Assembly: GCA_951394045.1 (NCBI GenBank)
Contig: OX595985.1
Coordinates: forward strand, 5,766,001-5,830,000
Source: Nitzschia sp. DOCU1
Lineage: Eukaryota > Bacillariophyta > Bacillariophyceae > Bacillariales > Bacillariaceae
Direction: 5' to 3'
DNA: 64,000 nucleotides
Shown here: positions 39,915 through 50,880 of the stretch, piece by piece
Layout: each line of letters begins with the position of its first letter
Position numbering within the stretch: position 1 is the first letter of the stretch
The notes under the pieces: model-generated
Database searches by the model: none
The model's input: the letters and a program-made list of their open reading frames with translations, nothing else
What the model was told of the DNA's origin: nothing
Made by a program: the position numbers and the translations under genes

Positions 39915-42900
39915 AGTATTGCTCACTCAAGAAACTTGGGAAAAAGACAATGAAATGCTAGAAATAGAAAGATGCCTATTCTTCTCAAATGGCAACCCTA
40001 CAAACACCCGGAAGAAAGGCGGAGTGGGAATCATTCTATCCCCAAGAGCAGTCAAAGCGTGGAAGAGAGCGGGACAACCAGAACCAGCCCGCCCTGAACC
40101 ATCCGCAGAGGCAACAAGAGCAATAGGACTTGAACTAATACTGGAAGACAAGGCTAACAAACCAGTCAAAGTCTACCTAATTAGTGCATACCTACCCTGC
40201 TCTAGCTACACAGCAGAACAATACGAGGAAACTCTAACACAAGTGCAAACGCTAATCGATAGGCGCCCAAAACAAAGTATGCTCATCGTGGGTGGAGACT
40301 TCAATGCCTCCATTGGACTCTCAAACAACGGAGACCATGCCGTAACAGGACCTTTTGGGAACCCACACCTATCCGAGAACGGCGAAACACTCAGGAACTT
40401 CATGGCGATGAACGGACTATCAGCAGCAGCCAGCTACTTCAAAAAGCACTGCTACGACACATGGTCCTTCGCAGGCAACAACGAGCGCCCCCGACAAATT
40501 GACCACATCCTGGTCAAACAGGGAGACCGTCGAAGCATCATCAACTGCGAAACACACGACGAAACTGGAATCACCAGCGACCACCTCGCGGTCCGAACAA
40601 AGATCCGTATCGCCGCGCACATCCCCAAGAAGCACCAAGCAAAGCTCAACAACCCGGACACGGAGAAAAGCGATGCGCCGAAGGAGAAACAAACCAGAAT
40701 CGACTGGCAAGCACTCCGAGCCGATGAAACCAAAAAAGCTTGGAACAAAGAAATCCACGAACGGATCTCCCAACACCAAGCCGAACACCTGGACTACGGC
40801 ACACTCTCGGCAATCATGGAGGAGGCAGCAAGGAAAACCGCACCAGCCGACAACCGGAAAAGGAAAGCCTGGTTCGAACTAAGCAAGCCAAAACTCCTAG
40901 AAAGGATAGAAGAAAGAAACAAAGCAATGGCTGAGTACAAAAAGAAAAAAGACCAGCCAAGCAAAGAGAATCTTCGAACCCACCGGAACAACCTGAGACA
41001 TGCAATCAGCGAGGCGAAGGAAAAATGGCTCAATGCCAAGCTTGAAGAAGTTGAAAAAATGGATGCCGACCCCAAGAATTCGTGGCGCGCCATCAAAGAG
41101 ATTGCGGCTGGACTTTATGGTCACCAACAGGTCGCCACAATCATCAAAATGCGCAACAACAACGGGGGACTAGCAAAGAATGACACCGAAAACGCAAAAG
41201 TCTTCGCCCAACACTTCAACAAGCTGTACAACAACATCGAGACAACTACCTTTGACCCGCTAGTCGTTGACGAAATTAGAGAACTGGAAGAAGTCCCCGA
41301 AATCGGTCTACCACCAAACAGAAAAGAAATCCGCACTGCGCTCATGAAAATGCAATATGAAAAAGCACCTGGACCGAACGGCATCCCAACGGAAGCCTTC
41401 AAGAACCTCCAAGGAACGGGAATGCAAGCGCTAGAAGATATCATTCAACGAATGTGGAACGACCCTGACTTCCTCCCAGAAGAGTGGTCCCAAATTGGAC
41501 TCAGCATACTACCAAAAAAGGGTGACCTAAGCAACCCAAACAAATGGCGAGGGATTGCATTAGGTGACGCTGCAGCAAAAACGGTATCCTCCATCATCGC
41601 AAATCGACTTACCAAACACCTTTCAAAATTTGGCATCGACGAACAATGCGGATGCCTATTCGGAAAAGGATGCACGGACGCAACATTCTCCCTCAAAGCG
41701 ACCCTCGAAACTCTGAAAGAACACGGCCAATCAACCTATGTCCTATTCGTCGATCTAGTAAAAGCCTTTGACTCCGCCAACCGGGAACTACTGTGGATCA
41801 TCCTAAAAAAATATGGAATCCCTGAGACAACAATTTCTGTAATCAAGAAACTCCACACGGACGTGACTTACCTAATGCGAATTGGGCAAAAGAAAACAGA
41901 AATCCCCGGAACAGTCGGAGTGAAGCAAGGCGACAACCTTGGTCCCATACTTTTTATAATCCTCATCAACGCTGTGGCCGAAGCCCTACGCCAGAAGTGG
42001 ACCTTTCAAAAACCAGACCTACGATGGCACGGTCTAACGGACGGAAGAACAAACCCACAACTCGCCAAGGGAACCAATCACCGCACCAAAGGACAACAGT
42101 TCTCAATCGATGGCTCCTATTATGTCGACGATGCAGCATACATCTTTGCCAACAGAGAAGACTTGATCGCCGCATCAAAACTAATCACAAGCCACTTTAG
42201 ACGATTCGGTCTAACGGTTCACTGCGGTGACAAGAGGAATAATGAGCCATCCAAAACAGAAATAATGTTCGTCCCAGCCGCTGGGTACTCACCTACTGCT
42301 CAAGACACTACGGATGTCATGCTCAACGAGCATGAATACTTCGGTTTTTGTGATTCCTTTAAATACCTTGGAACAACTTTCACTAACAAACTGGAAGACT
42401 GCGCCGACATAAAGAAAAGAATCCAGAAGGCCACGGGAGCATTCGCAGCGATGTCCAAGTTATTAAAAGACCCGAAGCTCAAACACAAACTTCGAGTCCG
42501 AGCATATGAAGCAACGGTGCTGAACATCCTTCTCTTCGGATGCAAAAGCTGGGCCCTGAAAATCCAAGACCGGAAAAAATTGGAAGCAACCCACCACCGG
42601 TTCCTGCGATCGATGCTGAACCTGAGCATTTATGATGTGAAAGAGTTACACATCAGCAATGCCCAAATCAGGGAAGAACTCGGATGCAACACCCTGACAC
42701 AATCGATGGAACTGCGGAGAGCCAGGTGGCTGGAAAAACTTGCCAACATGCCCGAAACACGGAACCCCCAGAAAATACTCGTTGCGTGGACACCCAACCC
42801 CCGACCCACTGGTAGACCTGCACAAACAATCCGACACGCCTACGCACACACGTTGGAAAAAGAACTGAATATCAGCTCACAGCTGAAAGTATGGATACCA

Positions 42901-43102
42901 GAGGCGCGAAACCACGAGAATTGGGCACAACGCGTCGAGCACTCGCTTGACCTCGCGAAAGGCACGTACAAACCGTACAAACTCCGATGACCGAAACCCC
43001 GCGCAACGACCGAAAAACTCCAACGAACACAAAAGTACACGAGAACACAGAACCTGGAGGTACTGGCTGAAATAGTACTAAAATAGGCGTGCACTCTCTC
43101 TC
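39908..43102 (+). mobile_element. 5'-truncated LINE retrotransposon
   Basis: A 16-bp direct repeat TCCCGCCAATTCCCCC lies at 39892-39907 and 43103-43118, bracketing a LINE body that enters inside the endonuclease domain. The 3' end is a (CT)n tail rather than poly(A). Truncation at the 5' side is typical of target-primed reverse transcription. It lies inside element B, so it is younger than B. Confidence 0.8.
39910..42990 (+). CDS. LINE ORF2-like: AP endonuclease and reverse transcriptase, 5'-truncated
   Basis: The frame is open from 39649, but codons before 39910 come from element B. The LINE part starts in the APE-type endonuclease just before the QETW motif (the Glu is a metal ligand). GGDFNA with its Asp/Asn pair follows, and SDHLAV near 40572 closes the domain. 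The reverse transcriptase shows APGPNGIP, a later FVDLVKAFD and a Tyr-Val-Asp-Asp-Ala active site at about 42119-42133. The C-terminal third has the Trp/Arg-rich region typical of these LINEs. The very N-terminus is missing, so the endonuclease is probably inactive. No frame damage is seen. No ORF1 is present. Confidence 0.9.
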   Translation, partial: TPVLLTQETWEKDNEMLEIERCLFFSNGNPTNTRKKGGVGIILSPRAVKAWKRAGQPEPARPEPSAEATRAIGLELILEDKANKPVKVYLISAYLPCSSYTAEQYEETLTQVQTLIDRRPKQSMLIVGGDFNASIGLSNNGDHAVTGPFGNPHLSENGETLRNFMAMNGLSAAASYFKKHCYDTWSFAGNNERPRQIDHILVKQGDRRSIINCETHDETGITSDHLAVRTKIRIAAHIPKKHQAKLNNPDTEKSDAPKEKQTRIDWQALRADETKKAWNKEIHERISQHQAEHLDYGTLSAIMEEAARKTAPADNRKRKAWFELSKPKLLERIEERNKAMAEYKKKKDQPSKENLRTHRNNLRHAISEAKEKWLNAKLEEVEKMDADPKNSWRAIKEIAAGLYGHQQVATIIKMRNNNGGLAKNDTENAKVFAQHFNKLYNNIETTTFDPLVVDEIRELEEVPEIGLPPNRKEIRTALMKMQYEKAPGPNGIPTEAFKNLQGTGMQALEDIIQRMWNDPDFLPEEWSQIGLSILPKKGDLSNPNKWRGIALGDAAAKTVSSIIANRLTKHLSKFGIDEQCGCLFGKGCTDATFSLKATLETLKEHGQSTYVLFVDLVKAFDSANRELLWIILKKYGIPETTISVIKKLHTDVTYLMRIGQKKTEIPGTVGVKQGDNLGPILFIILINAVAEALRQKWTFQKPDLRWHGLTDGRTNPQLAKGTNHRTKGQQFSIDGSYYVDDAAYIFANREDLIAASKLITSHFRRFGLTVHCGDKRNNEPSKTEIMFVPAAGYSPTAQDTTDVMLNEHEYFGFCDSFKYLGTTFTNKLEDCADIKKRIQKATGAFAAMSKLLKDPKLKHKLRVRAYEATVLNILLFGCKSWALKIQDRKKLEATHHRFLRSMLNLSIYDVKELHISNAQIREELGCNTLTQSMELRRARWLEKLANMPETRNPQKILVAWTPNPRPTGRPAQTIRHAYAHTLEKELNISSQLKVWIPEARNHENWAQRVEHSLDLAKGTYKPYKLR

Positions 43103-43118
43103 TCCCGCCAATTCCCCC

Positions 43119-43257
43119 AGCCATGTCGCCAGGGAGGCTTTCATCTCTAAGGGGTGATCTGGCGATTCGTTGAATGACCGACGTGCTCGCTGAATTCAAA
43201 AGGCATATATTAAATTGATTATTTCCTATAAGTAAATGATGTCGTTACACATTCAAA
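43119..43257. other. Internal tail of element B
   Basis: Non-coding remainder of element B between the LINE's right target copy and the right TIR. No gene seen. Confidence 0.5.
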
Positions 43258-43413
43258 CTGACCAACCGAAACTGTTCTTGTATCCGTTGCGGTACTCGAA
43301 AATTCGTCTTGCGCGCCTGCATGCCCCCTTTCCCCTTGGCCCTACCGCGGTGAGATCTGTCTGTCGCTCCGTATCGCCAAAATTAGCAACATGCGGTATT
43401 TTCGTTGGTGTCC
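43258..43413. repeat. Right 156-bp TIR of element B
   Basis: Inverted copy of 38257-38412, ending GTTGGTGTCC and followed by the CTG duplication. Confidence 0.92.
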
Positions 43414-43600
43414 CTGATGAATTTGAAGTTGGCAGGCCTTGCATATCGTGAGAAATAACACGGTGGCATTATTTAAGAAGAAGGAATTTGCTTTAAGTCC
43501 ATTAACTTCCCCCTTTTTCGTATTCATTAGAAATCATCTCAAATCCATTGTTTTTAACTCGTCTCTCTCTAATGTCTTGTTGGCAAACAACAAACAAACA
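43414..43600. mobile_element. Continuation of the A2 transposon end, then unrelated sequence
   Basis: From about 43428 the sequence follows the A1 left end (28141 onward): TTGGCAGGCCTTGCATATCG, then ACACGGTGGCATTATTTAAG, a CTTCCCCCTTT block and TATTCA(C/T)TAGAAAT. Similarity fades after about 43560. No transposase ORF or right TIR is seen, so A2 is truncated. Confidence 0.75.
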
Positions 43601-43917
43601 ATAACAACAATGGCAATGTCTCTGCACTCACTTCCAAGCACCCCATTGCTGCAACTCCAACAAACATGCAAGGCGTCAAGGCTGATAATCGGAATCTGGT
43701 AGCGCTCTTGGAGGGGCGTTTACAACTCGGATTGGATTTGGAAACGTAACGACGAGAGCGGGCTACTGTTTACAAGCATTGAATTATTATTGCAAGGCGC
43801 TGATGACTTTGCCACTTCCATGACAACTCTGCAATCCACCGCCGTGATGGTTTCAATGAACGATCACTTGCGTTGTTCCGTGACTGACTTTGCATCTTCG
43901 TCCTCATCAAATAGTGG
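43601..43917 (+). other. Short decayed coding-like stretch
   Basis: Frames here break often. One (about 43784-43950) reads as natural protein, rich in Ser, Met and Asp, before a stop. It could be the upstream part of the pseudogene at 43918. Nothing is recognised. Confidence 0.2.
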
Positions 43918-44520
43918 TTGCATGATGGCATGGGGAGCAAGCTTCAGATGATTGCCAGGGACTATTTTACCTATCCAACCGCAGCCTTGCCAGGATATTA
44001 TGGAAACACATGGGAGGGCATTGACATGTTTATCCATTTGGAATCCAAACAAGCAGCAGCTCCAGCAAGCGCTGTAAGTGCCATAGTAGACGGTCGAGCA
44101 TGCCTGGCCGCCGAGTCCAAAAACGAACAAATGGTGGATCCTCGTTATGCTTCTCTTTTGGAGTATGATTTATTCGCAAGTCCCTCAAAAGAAGAAAGAC
44201 GGGGAGAGCAACGAAGGCGTCAATTGATTGCTCAGTATGTCTATCAAGAAGAACAAACACGGTTAGAACAAAAACGAATGATGGAACCCCCTTTGGAAGT
44301 GCAACGTTTGATTCAAACGTCTTCTAGAGGCGTCAAGGTGACGCCATCGACTTGAGTGGAGAATTCCACCATGGAAGAAGATGACCATGACGACGGCATT
44401 CTAATAGCTGGTGGCAACTTCCATGCCGAATCGTCACCCCGCGCTCTTGTCTACAACCTGCACGAGGAGTGGGCTTTTTACGGAGACGTGCTTGGGATTT
44501 GGCATGTATCAATCCTTTAG
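43918..44520 (+). pseudogene. Unrecognised ORF interrupted by TGA
   Basis: One frame is open from 43918 to a TGA at 44353-44355 and then open again to 44520, with an ATG at 44371. The first part has aromatic and Gly residues, then a charged helix (EERRGEQRRR...) like a coiled coil. The second is acidic with a Gly-Gly-Asn-Phe-His segment. The ATG used could be 43930. No family was recognised; it may be a decayed host gene. Confidence 0.35.
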
Positions 44521-44990
44521 GGAGCCATCATCATCAACGGCACATCGAAGAGGATGAAATGAACGATTGTCACCATACTCTTAAGGATCATGGTGACGAC
44601 AAAGATGATCCATATGACTATGACTAGGCGGATCCTCTCATTGATGCTCCTTGTTCGAGAAACTGCCATATTAAAACAGCGACAAGTTGGCTATCTAGTT
44701 AGAAGCTTACTTAACAATTTAGTAGTAATAATATTAAAAAGGCATTCAACCGGCATGTTTAGCACAGCGGAGTCCGAAAATCCGGATTAGTTAGGTCAGA
44801 GGGAGGATACGATGACGCCATGAGGATAGGATCGGTATCTGGCAAACTACAAGGACATGGCGTGCTCCTTCGTACTATAGGCTCTATTGGGGACTTTTGG
44901 ACAATATATTGTGACGCGGCACGATATGATGGTGTCTACAGTATAAATAAATCTGGATTAGTGAGGTCGGAAGGAGGATGCAGAGGATGC
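44521..44990. other. No gene seen; two related 40-bp stretches
   Basis: The stretch near 44770-44825 (a GGATTAG, GGTCAGAGGGAGGAT, ATGACGCCAT pattern) is repeated loosely near 44950-45005. Otherwise nothing is supported. Confidence 0.35.
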
Positions 44991-45249
44991 GATGATGCCA
45001 TCACAAATGCAAATCTCGAGGGGGGGTAGAGACGGCCGTGGTCGCAAGAACTTTAACAAAAAGTCCAAATTTGGACAAGCCAGGAAGAAACTAGCGGGGG
45101 TGAAGAAATCAAATGCAGAACTCAAACGGAACTTGTCATCCTTGAAGACAGAAGACGAGGCAAAGACGAATGTATCCTTTGAAGACAACAAGAATGATCG
45201 GGCCGGAGACTCCTTCGGAGGAAAGAGCTCCATGAAGACCAAGACCTGA
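44991..45249 (+). pseudogene. Fragment of a CoDi-like copia gag (C-terminus)
   Basis: About 80 codons, basic and Gly/Lys-rich, ending in a Gly-Asp-Ser-Phe-Gly-Gly-Lys segment close to the ends of diatom copia gags. There is no capsid part upstream and no pol downstream in frame. It is a remnant, possibly of the same family as the protease piece at 51190-51640. Confidence 0.45.
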
Positions 45250-46045
45250 TGGCCTTGGGGAGCAGCACTGTTGTTCATGCGATCGGTAATTGCATGGATG
45301 AAAGCTGCTGTTCCCGAGAACATTAGGGAGTCCCAGAAATCATATTTCTGTTTCAATTTGCCGTCTCCCGCTACCGTTTTTCCGCCTTCGATGACGAGAA
45401 TTTGACGAGTCATGGCGGAGTCCCAGATTCAAATTCCAAATTTCCGCCAACGTTCTCTCTCTCTCGGACATTGCCAACGACATTACTTTTCGGTTCGTTG
45501 ACTTGAAGTTCGAACCAGTCGAATGAAATTTTCGACAACATCGACCGTGAATGTGTTCACGCGATAACAACACGGCCGAAGAGGCCTCTACGAATAACTA
45601 CCTTGCGGACCATTGTAGACGAAGCGGCTTGAACAGCATAAACTCTAACGCTATTGAAATTTACTGTAAAAAATACAACTCATGAAATCAACTATAGAGC
45701 AAGAAATTGTCGAATAATGGTACTACAGTTTGTTGGAACGCGTAGCTATTCGCAGGTGGCGGCGGATTCGGAGTCGGCTCAGTCGAGCCGCTCGTCGATG
45801 CCGATTACTAGAATCACTCCCAGCCATCCATCCGCCGATGAATCGCAAGATCGTAGAAAATGATCCGGAAATCAATGGGACCTGCGGACTCATTAATTTC
45901 CAAGAATCTAGTTTATACGAGAGTTAAAGCTTCGCGCTTTCCTGTTAGCTAGGTTTGGTGCACCGTTGTCTTAAGGGCGCGGTGAGCTTTCAGGAATTGT
46001 TGTTGTCTCAACATTCTTGGAAATTAAACGCGTTCCGACAGCGAT
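45250..46045. other. Leader and possible LTR region upstream of copia C
   Basis: No supported gene. The last 100 bases before 46046 could be leader of copia C, but no matching second LTR was found in the window, so its left edge cannot be set. Confidence 0.35.
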
Positions 46046-47185
46046 ATGTCGGAGAACAGTGACGGCAATCGAGCCGGCGGTGAGAGGTCCAACCGCAGGG
46101 GCCGTCGCCACAACATCGCTCGTGCAAGTCGTTTCGAAGGCAAGTGTGATGCCATAAAAACTCACGTCTACGATACGGCTACCGGTCGCGATACCTTTGC
46201 CGACACAACGAAGGCGATCGCTGAATATGTCGCGGCAAACTTTGACAAGGCGGATGAATACCGCATTGGCATGGTGAGGCTTGACATGCCGCCCCTCTTT
46301 GCACCAACCACTCCTGATGCAACAGCATCAACTGTCGAGATGAAGATGTGGGAGTTTGAGCTCCGGGACTACATGGAGAAAAAGAAAGCCAGAGAGAACA
46401 ATCGTGGTCGAGTCTACGCCATCGTCCTTGGACAGTGTGCTCCGGCTCTTCGCAACATGATGGAGGCCTCGAGCAACTGGGACCAGGTGAACAACGCCTC
46501 AAGCGTCATCGGCATATTAAAACTCATTAGGTCCTGCATGACACAGGGACAGAGCAAGAAGCACGCCACCCACACTATAGTGGACGCTGACACAAAGCTC
46601 ATAAAATTCAAGCAAACTGAGCGAATGTCCGACTCTGACTACTACCGTGACTTCAAGGATAAGGCGGCGATGGTGCAACAGCTTGGAGGCTGCATCGGTG
46701 ACTCTTTCGAGATTGTCGTGCAGCGGCTCAAGAGCGAGGGCACCGACATCATGGCTGTACTGAAAGCCAACAATGTCAGTGAAGACACCATCACCAAGGC
46801 CCGAGAAGCGGCTAGAGATGAATATCTCGCGGTAATGTTCCTGGCAAACTCAGATTCAACCCGATACGGACCCCTCGTGAGCGATATCGTCAATTGTTAC
46901 ACAGCTGGTCTTGATACCTACCCCAAGACCCTCACCTCAGCCTATGATTACATCACGAACTATCGTGGAAGGCGGACCCCCAGTACATCCGAAGGGGTAT
47001 CATTCTACGCTGATGGGGACGAAGATGCTTCCACATCCGGCGGCCGTGGCCGTGGCAGGGGTGGTAGGTCTGGTGGCCGCAATGCTGGTCGTGGGCGTGG
47101 CCGAGGACGTGGCGGAAATAATAGCAGCAATGAAAGAGCCCAAGGGGGAAACTCGGAAGCAGAAGCGCAGACTAACAAAGACTAA
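46046..47185 (+). CDS. gag: Copia C gag with an RGG tail
   Basis: 379 aa from ATG 46046. It begins with a short basic region, then a helical gag core, and ends in an RGG tract (about residues 330-360) and an acidic tail, with no CCHC zinc knuckle. Pol is in another frame and overlaps the 3' end, so frameshifting is expected. The frame is intact, although the pol of this element is truncated. Confidence 0.75.
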   Translation: MSENSDGNRAGGERSNRRGRRHNIARASRFEGKCDAIKTHVYDTATGRDTFADTTKAIAEYVAANFDKADEYRIGMVRLDMPPLFAPTTPDATASTVEMKMWEFELRDYMEKKKARENNRGRVYAIVLGQCAPALRNMMEASSNWDQVNNASSVIGILKLIRSCMTQGQSKKHATHTIVDADTKLIKFKQTERMSDSDYYRDFKDKAAMVQQLGGCIGDSFEIVVQRLKSEGTDIMAVLKANNVSEDTITKAREAARDEYLAVMFLANSDSTRYGPLVSDIVNCYTAGLDTYPKTLTSAYDYITNYRGRRTPSTSEGVSFYADGDEDASTSGGRGRGRGGRSGGRNAGRGRGRGRGGNNSSNERAQGGNSEAEAQTNKD

Positions 47186-49650
47186 CGACGATGCGCAATT
47201 CCTACTGGACAGCGTGGCACAGGAAGCAGATAACCTAGACTCATCTGTTAATGCCTACCTGCTGCCTACTTCTGCCCAATTGGAAACATGTCTACAAGTG
47301 ATGAAGAGTCATCACCGAGACGTCCAGAATCTCCGACAACTGCTACTCATTGACAGCTGTTCCACCGTTTGCATTGTGGCAAACGGGAACATGCTCACCA
47401 ACATACATGAATCTGATCACGAGGTTAAGGTGCAATGCAATGCTGGGATCCGAACCACCCGCATGAAGGGGTCTCTTGATGGATTCCCGGAAGCTGTCTG
47501 GTACGATCCGGCGGGCGTTGCCAATATTCTATCGACGTTTGTGGTCAAGCAATACTTCCACGTGGTCTATGACGGTAAACATGAAGACAAGTTCCGCGTC
47601 ACAGGGGACCATGGTGCGGTCACTGTGTTCACACCCACTGCTCGTGGACTCTACGCCAGTGCTACTGGTTTCGCCCAGCCACAGAACGAGTGGACAATGA
47701 TATCCACAGTCAAGGACAATCGGTCGAAATATTCCAGGCGAGAATATAATGATGCGGTCAAGGCTCGGAAAGCCCAGAACATTATGATGTTCCCTGGTGT
47801 TCGGGAATACGCAGACATTGCAGATAGGGGTCTCATTAAGAATTGTTCTGTCACGCGCAAGGATATTGTGATTGCAGAGGACATCCTTGGTACCAATCTG
47901 GGCGCACTAAAGAGCAAAACTCCTGCAAGCAAGGCGCCACATGTGCTCGGCAATGTCGAACCAGTGCCTCCTGCCATCATGCTGATATATCAAAATGTTA
48001 CACTTGCTATCGACATCATGTATGTCAACAAAATTCCATTCTTCGTTACCGTATCCCGTTCCATCCACTTCGGCACCGTTGAGGCATTGAATAATCGACA
48101 GATCCCAACAATCAAACAGTCGATGGCACGTGTGGTCAATATCTACCGACGACGTGGATTCCGCATCTCTTTGGTGTTGGCAGATGGCAAATTTGTCCCC
48201 CTTGAGGAACAATTCCCAGGTGTTCAATTCAACCTCTGCGCAAACGACGAACATGTGCCGGAAATCGAGCGGTACATCCGGACAGTGAAGAACCGTGCTC
48301 GCTGTGGCTATAACCTCCTGCCATTTCAGCGAGTGCCAAGACTGATCCTAATACGGTTAATTTACAATTCCGTGTTCTGGCTCAATGCCTTCCCACATCG
48401 AGATGGAGTCTCGGACCACCTGTCGCCACGGTACCTCCTCATTGGGCGGCACCTCGATTTCAACAAACACGTTAAGCTGGAGTTCGGGGCGTATGTTCAG
48501 ACACATGAGGAACATACCAACGACATGAACTCTCGCACTTTAGGAGCTATTTGCCTTGGACCCACTGGCAACGACCAGGGGGGTCATTATTTTCTGTCCC
48601 TGGCCACTGGTGCACGGATCAGGCGTGAACATTGGACGGCCCTGCCGATGCTAGAGGATGTTATCCGCCGAATCAATCAGCTGGGGGCCCGGCAAGGAAT
48701 GCCCAGAACCATGACCTTCGCTGATCGATTTGGCCTGGAAATCCCGGAAGCAGCTCAGGATGTAGACGATGACCACGACAGCAACTATGAGCCAGATGGA
48801 GAATCCTCTGTCGCCAGCTCAGCCTCTGGGTCTTACACCACATCATCCTCATCCGGGGACTCAGATCCTGATGATTTTGACGCCATCAGCATCGCATCCA
48901 ATGACTCTGCACCCACAGTAATCGCCCACGATGAAGCCCCCAATGCTGGTCATGCTGAGGAAAATTCGATCGCCAATGAGAGCTTCCAGCAGGAACCCGA
49001 CATGGGGGTGCCCCAGGACGGCGACAGCGATGAGGACAGCACCAGTACAGGAATGCATGAGGGACCAGCCGAGATCCCAGGAGTGGACCCCGAAATCCCA
49101 GGAGTGGGCGAAGACCATGATGCCATGCATGAGGAACCAGCGGAGATCCCAGGAATGGACCCCGAAATCCCAGGAGTGGGCCAAGACCATGATGCCAATG
49201 GTGCAACAATAAACCAGGCAATGGACGAGAGGTATGGCCCGAGGGCGCATTCCCATAATCTGCGCCCACGTAAACCACGCGACTACTCTCATCTTTTCTT
49301 CCAAGCCGAGGATCCCATGGGTATGGCTTTCCTAACTGAACAGATGTCCCTCAAGAAGGGTTTGAAAACCTTTGGAAGGAAGGGGGCCGATGCCATAGTC
49401 GCTGAGTTGCAACAATTACACTACTATCGGACGATCAGACCCGTGGTTGCCAATGACATGACGCGGGAAGAAAAGCGCGCTGCCCTCCGATATTTGATGT
49501 TTCTTAAACAGAAGCGATGCGGACGCATCAAAGCCCGAGGATGCGCCGATGGTCGGAAGCAGCGCGTCTACAAGACTAAAGAAGAGACAAGCTCGCCGAC
49601 AGCGCACACCGAGTCGCTTGCCACTGTGGCGATGAAGACCAGACCTTGTA
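47160..49650 (+). pseudogene. Copia C pol: protease and integrase, cut off early in RT
   Basis: Within an open frame that runs 46911-50021, sequence from about 47160 is copia pol. The protease motif is LLLIDSCST, with Ser-Cys after the Asp. The integrase-like core has IDIMY, then LVLADGKF and later an Ile-Glu-Arg as a possible Glu. A long acidic linker contains a 24-residue tandem repeat. RT begins at KARGCADGRKQR near 49530 but stops being recognisable after about 49650; the catalytic YxDD and RNase H are missing. What follows to 50021 is unrelated sequence read by chance. The element is dead. Confidence 0.75.
49053..49196 (+). repeat. 72-bp coding tandem repeat in the copia C linker
   Basis: Two units (49053-49124 and 49125-49196) encode nearly the same 24 residues, Pro/Glu/Gly-rich with EIPG repeated twice per unit. 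The unit therefore has its own internal duplication. Confidence 0.85.
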
Positions 49651-50179
49651 GACTACCGAAGAGCCACCGATCCCCAGTTGCACCAAATACGTTGACGGCG
49701 AAGAATAATAGGCAAATGATGACCAGCTGGAACCACTGGGCTCAAACGTGTCTCCATTGTCATCGTTGTCGTCGCCGGCAGCATCACTTTACCATAAAAT
49801 GTGGTGCGGCATTTCGGGTCGTCTTAGTGCCCCCAATAAATGAGGGCATCGCAGTGTTGCAAAACAGTACTCTTGCTGTGCGGTGGTGCCTGGCCTCCGG
49901 ATGCAAACTGAGAATCCGAGCTCATCCATACCACCCTATCTTCTCCAAAGGCATGATCGGTCATAATGAGCTCGCAATCCAGCGGCAGACCAGCATAGTA
50001 TCGACGATTGGGAGATACTAATAGAGCCGCGTCACGACATCGCCTGGAAAGAGTAGAGATTGACAGAAAAGTTCTTCTTTCTGAGGTGGCTCATTGGCGC
50101 TACGACTGCCTCCTTCGCGCAAATAGGGACGCGTAATCGACTGAAGCGATGCATCTCCCGTATGGATCTACGCGCCGGA
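49651..50179. other. Unassigned sequence after truncated copia C
   Basis: Open by chance in one frame to 50021. There is no protein similarity to RT or RNase H and no repeat seen. Confidence 0.35.
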
Positions 50180-50662
50180 TCAAGTCCTGAGAAACATTCC
50201 GATAATAGTATGGTCCACTGCCGTCCATGGCGTATTCTTCGGTTTGTGATATGCGGACAATGACTTCATTGCATCCCAAAATTCATCCTGATACTTGGTA
50301 ATTCGAATCAGCTCACTGTTTCGAAGAGGCATGTCAAAGAACCACGAGTCTTCGGCTTGCTTGTCGTCGTCTTCATCATTACCAATCAAGAATTCTTCAA
50401 ATACCCGCAAGACGATCTCGCAAGTTGGAAAAGAGTTTCGATCAGTGTGGTCGATGAGGTACAGCTGCAGCAGCCGCTGCTTCCTCCTGATATTCTTTCT
50501 TTTCTTACTCAATACCTTGTTAGCTTGTGATGTTTGTGCAAATCGAGCCGTGGCTTCTTCCTTGGCAATGGTGGCGCTGTAATTCTGCCAACCAGTTGAT
50601 TGTCGGGATGCCGTAAATGTGCCTGTTTGCAATTGGCTTTTCGAATGCTCTTCGCGTCCCAA
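50180..50662 (-). CDS. Hypothetical basic/acidic protein, possibly 5'-broken
   Basis: 160 codons on the minus strand; no ATG at the first codon. It has a Lys/Arg cluster (KKRKNIRRKQR) followed by an acidic stretch and a Trp-Phe-Phe region. Upstream (about 50866-50706 on the same strand) another short frame starts with ATG and reads as a natural N-terminus of about 53 residues, then stops, so this could be one gene broken by an indel or an intron. Not recognised. Confidence 0.3.
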   Translation of the reverse strand: MGREEHSKSQLQTGTFTASRQSTGWQNYSATIAKEEATARFAQTSQANKVLSKKRKNIRRKQRLLQLYLIDHTDRNSFPTCEIVLRVFEEFLIGNDEDDDKQAEDSWFFDMPLRNSELIRITKYQDEFWDAMKSLSAYHKPKNTPWTAVDHTIIGMFLRT

Positions 50663-50880
50663 GACCTAGCAACTCGTAATAAATCCACCGTTGCCAGTAG
50701 CTAGTAGTCGAGTTGAACAGGGGAATGTTCCACGTTGGGGCGGCCCTTCACCTTCCGAAACACAATCTGGCTTGCAACGGAGTTGAGTTGCGTTGAGTAT
50801 TCCCTTTCGCCATGGTGGTGAATCTGCGCCAAAGATCCCATCTTGCTTGCCGACTTACTCATTTTGATGACGCTGGCGAA

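Larger units (their letters stand above)
38257..43413. mobile_element. TIR transposon B with 156-bp TIRs, TSD CTG, containing a LINE
   Basis: Left (38257-38412) and right (43258-43413) ends are inverted copies of 156 bp with only a couple of mismatches, starting GGACACCAACG. CTG flanks both ends (38254-38256, 43414-43416). Inside are a 186-aa ORF, a 168-bp coding tandem repeat and, inserted later, a LINE (39908-43102). No DDE domain is seen, so B is probably non-autonomous or its transposase was lost. It inserted in the end of an older A-family transposon, giving three nested layers. Confidence 0.85.

Noticed and set aside
2176..44355. TGA as a sense codon (altered genetic code or selenocysteine)
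   Set aside because: Clear genes end at TGA here (for example GT47 at 57641 and the coiled-coil gene), and the interruptions have no shared context or seen SECIS-like element.
45250..46045. 5' LTR of copia C
   Set aside because: No direct repeat of this region was found downstream of the truncated pol, so an LTR cannot be claimed.
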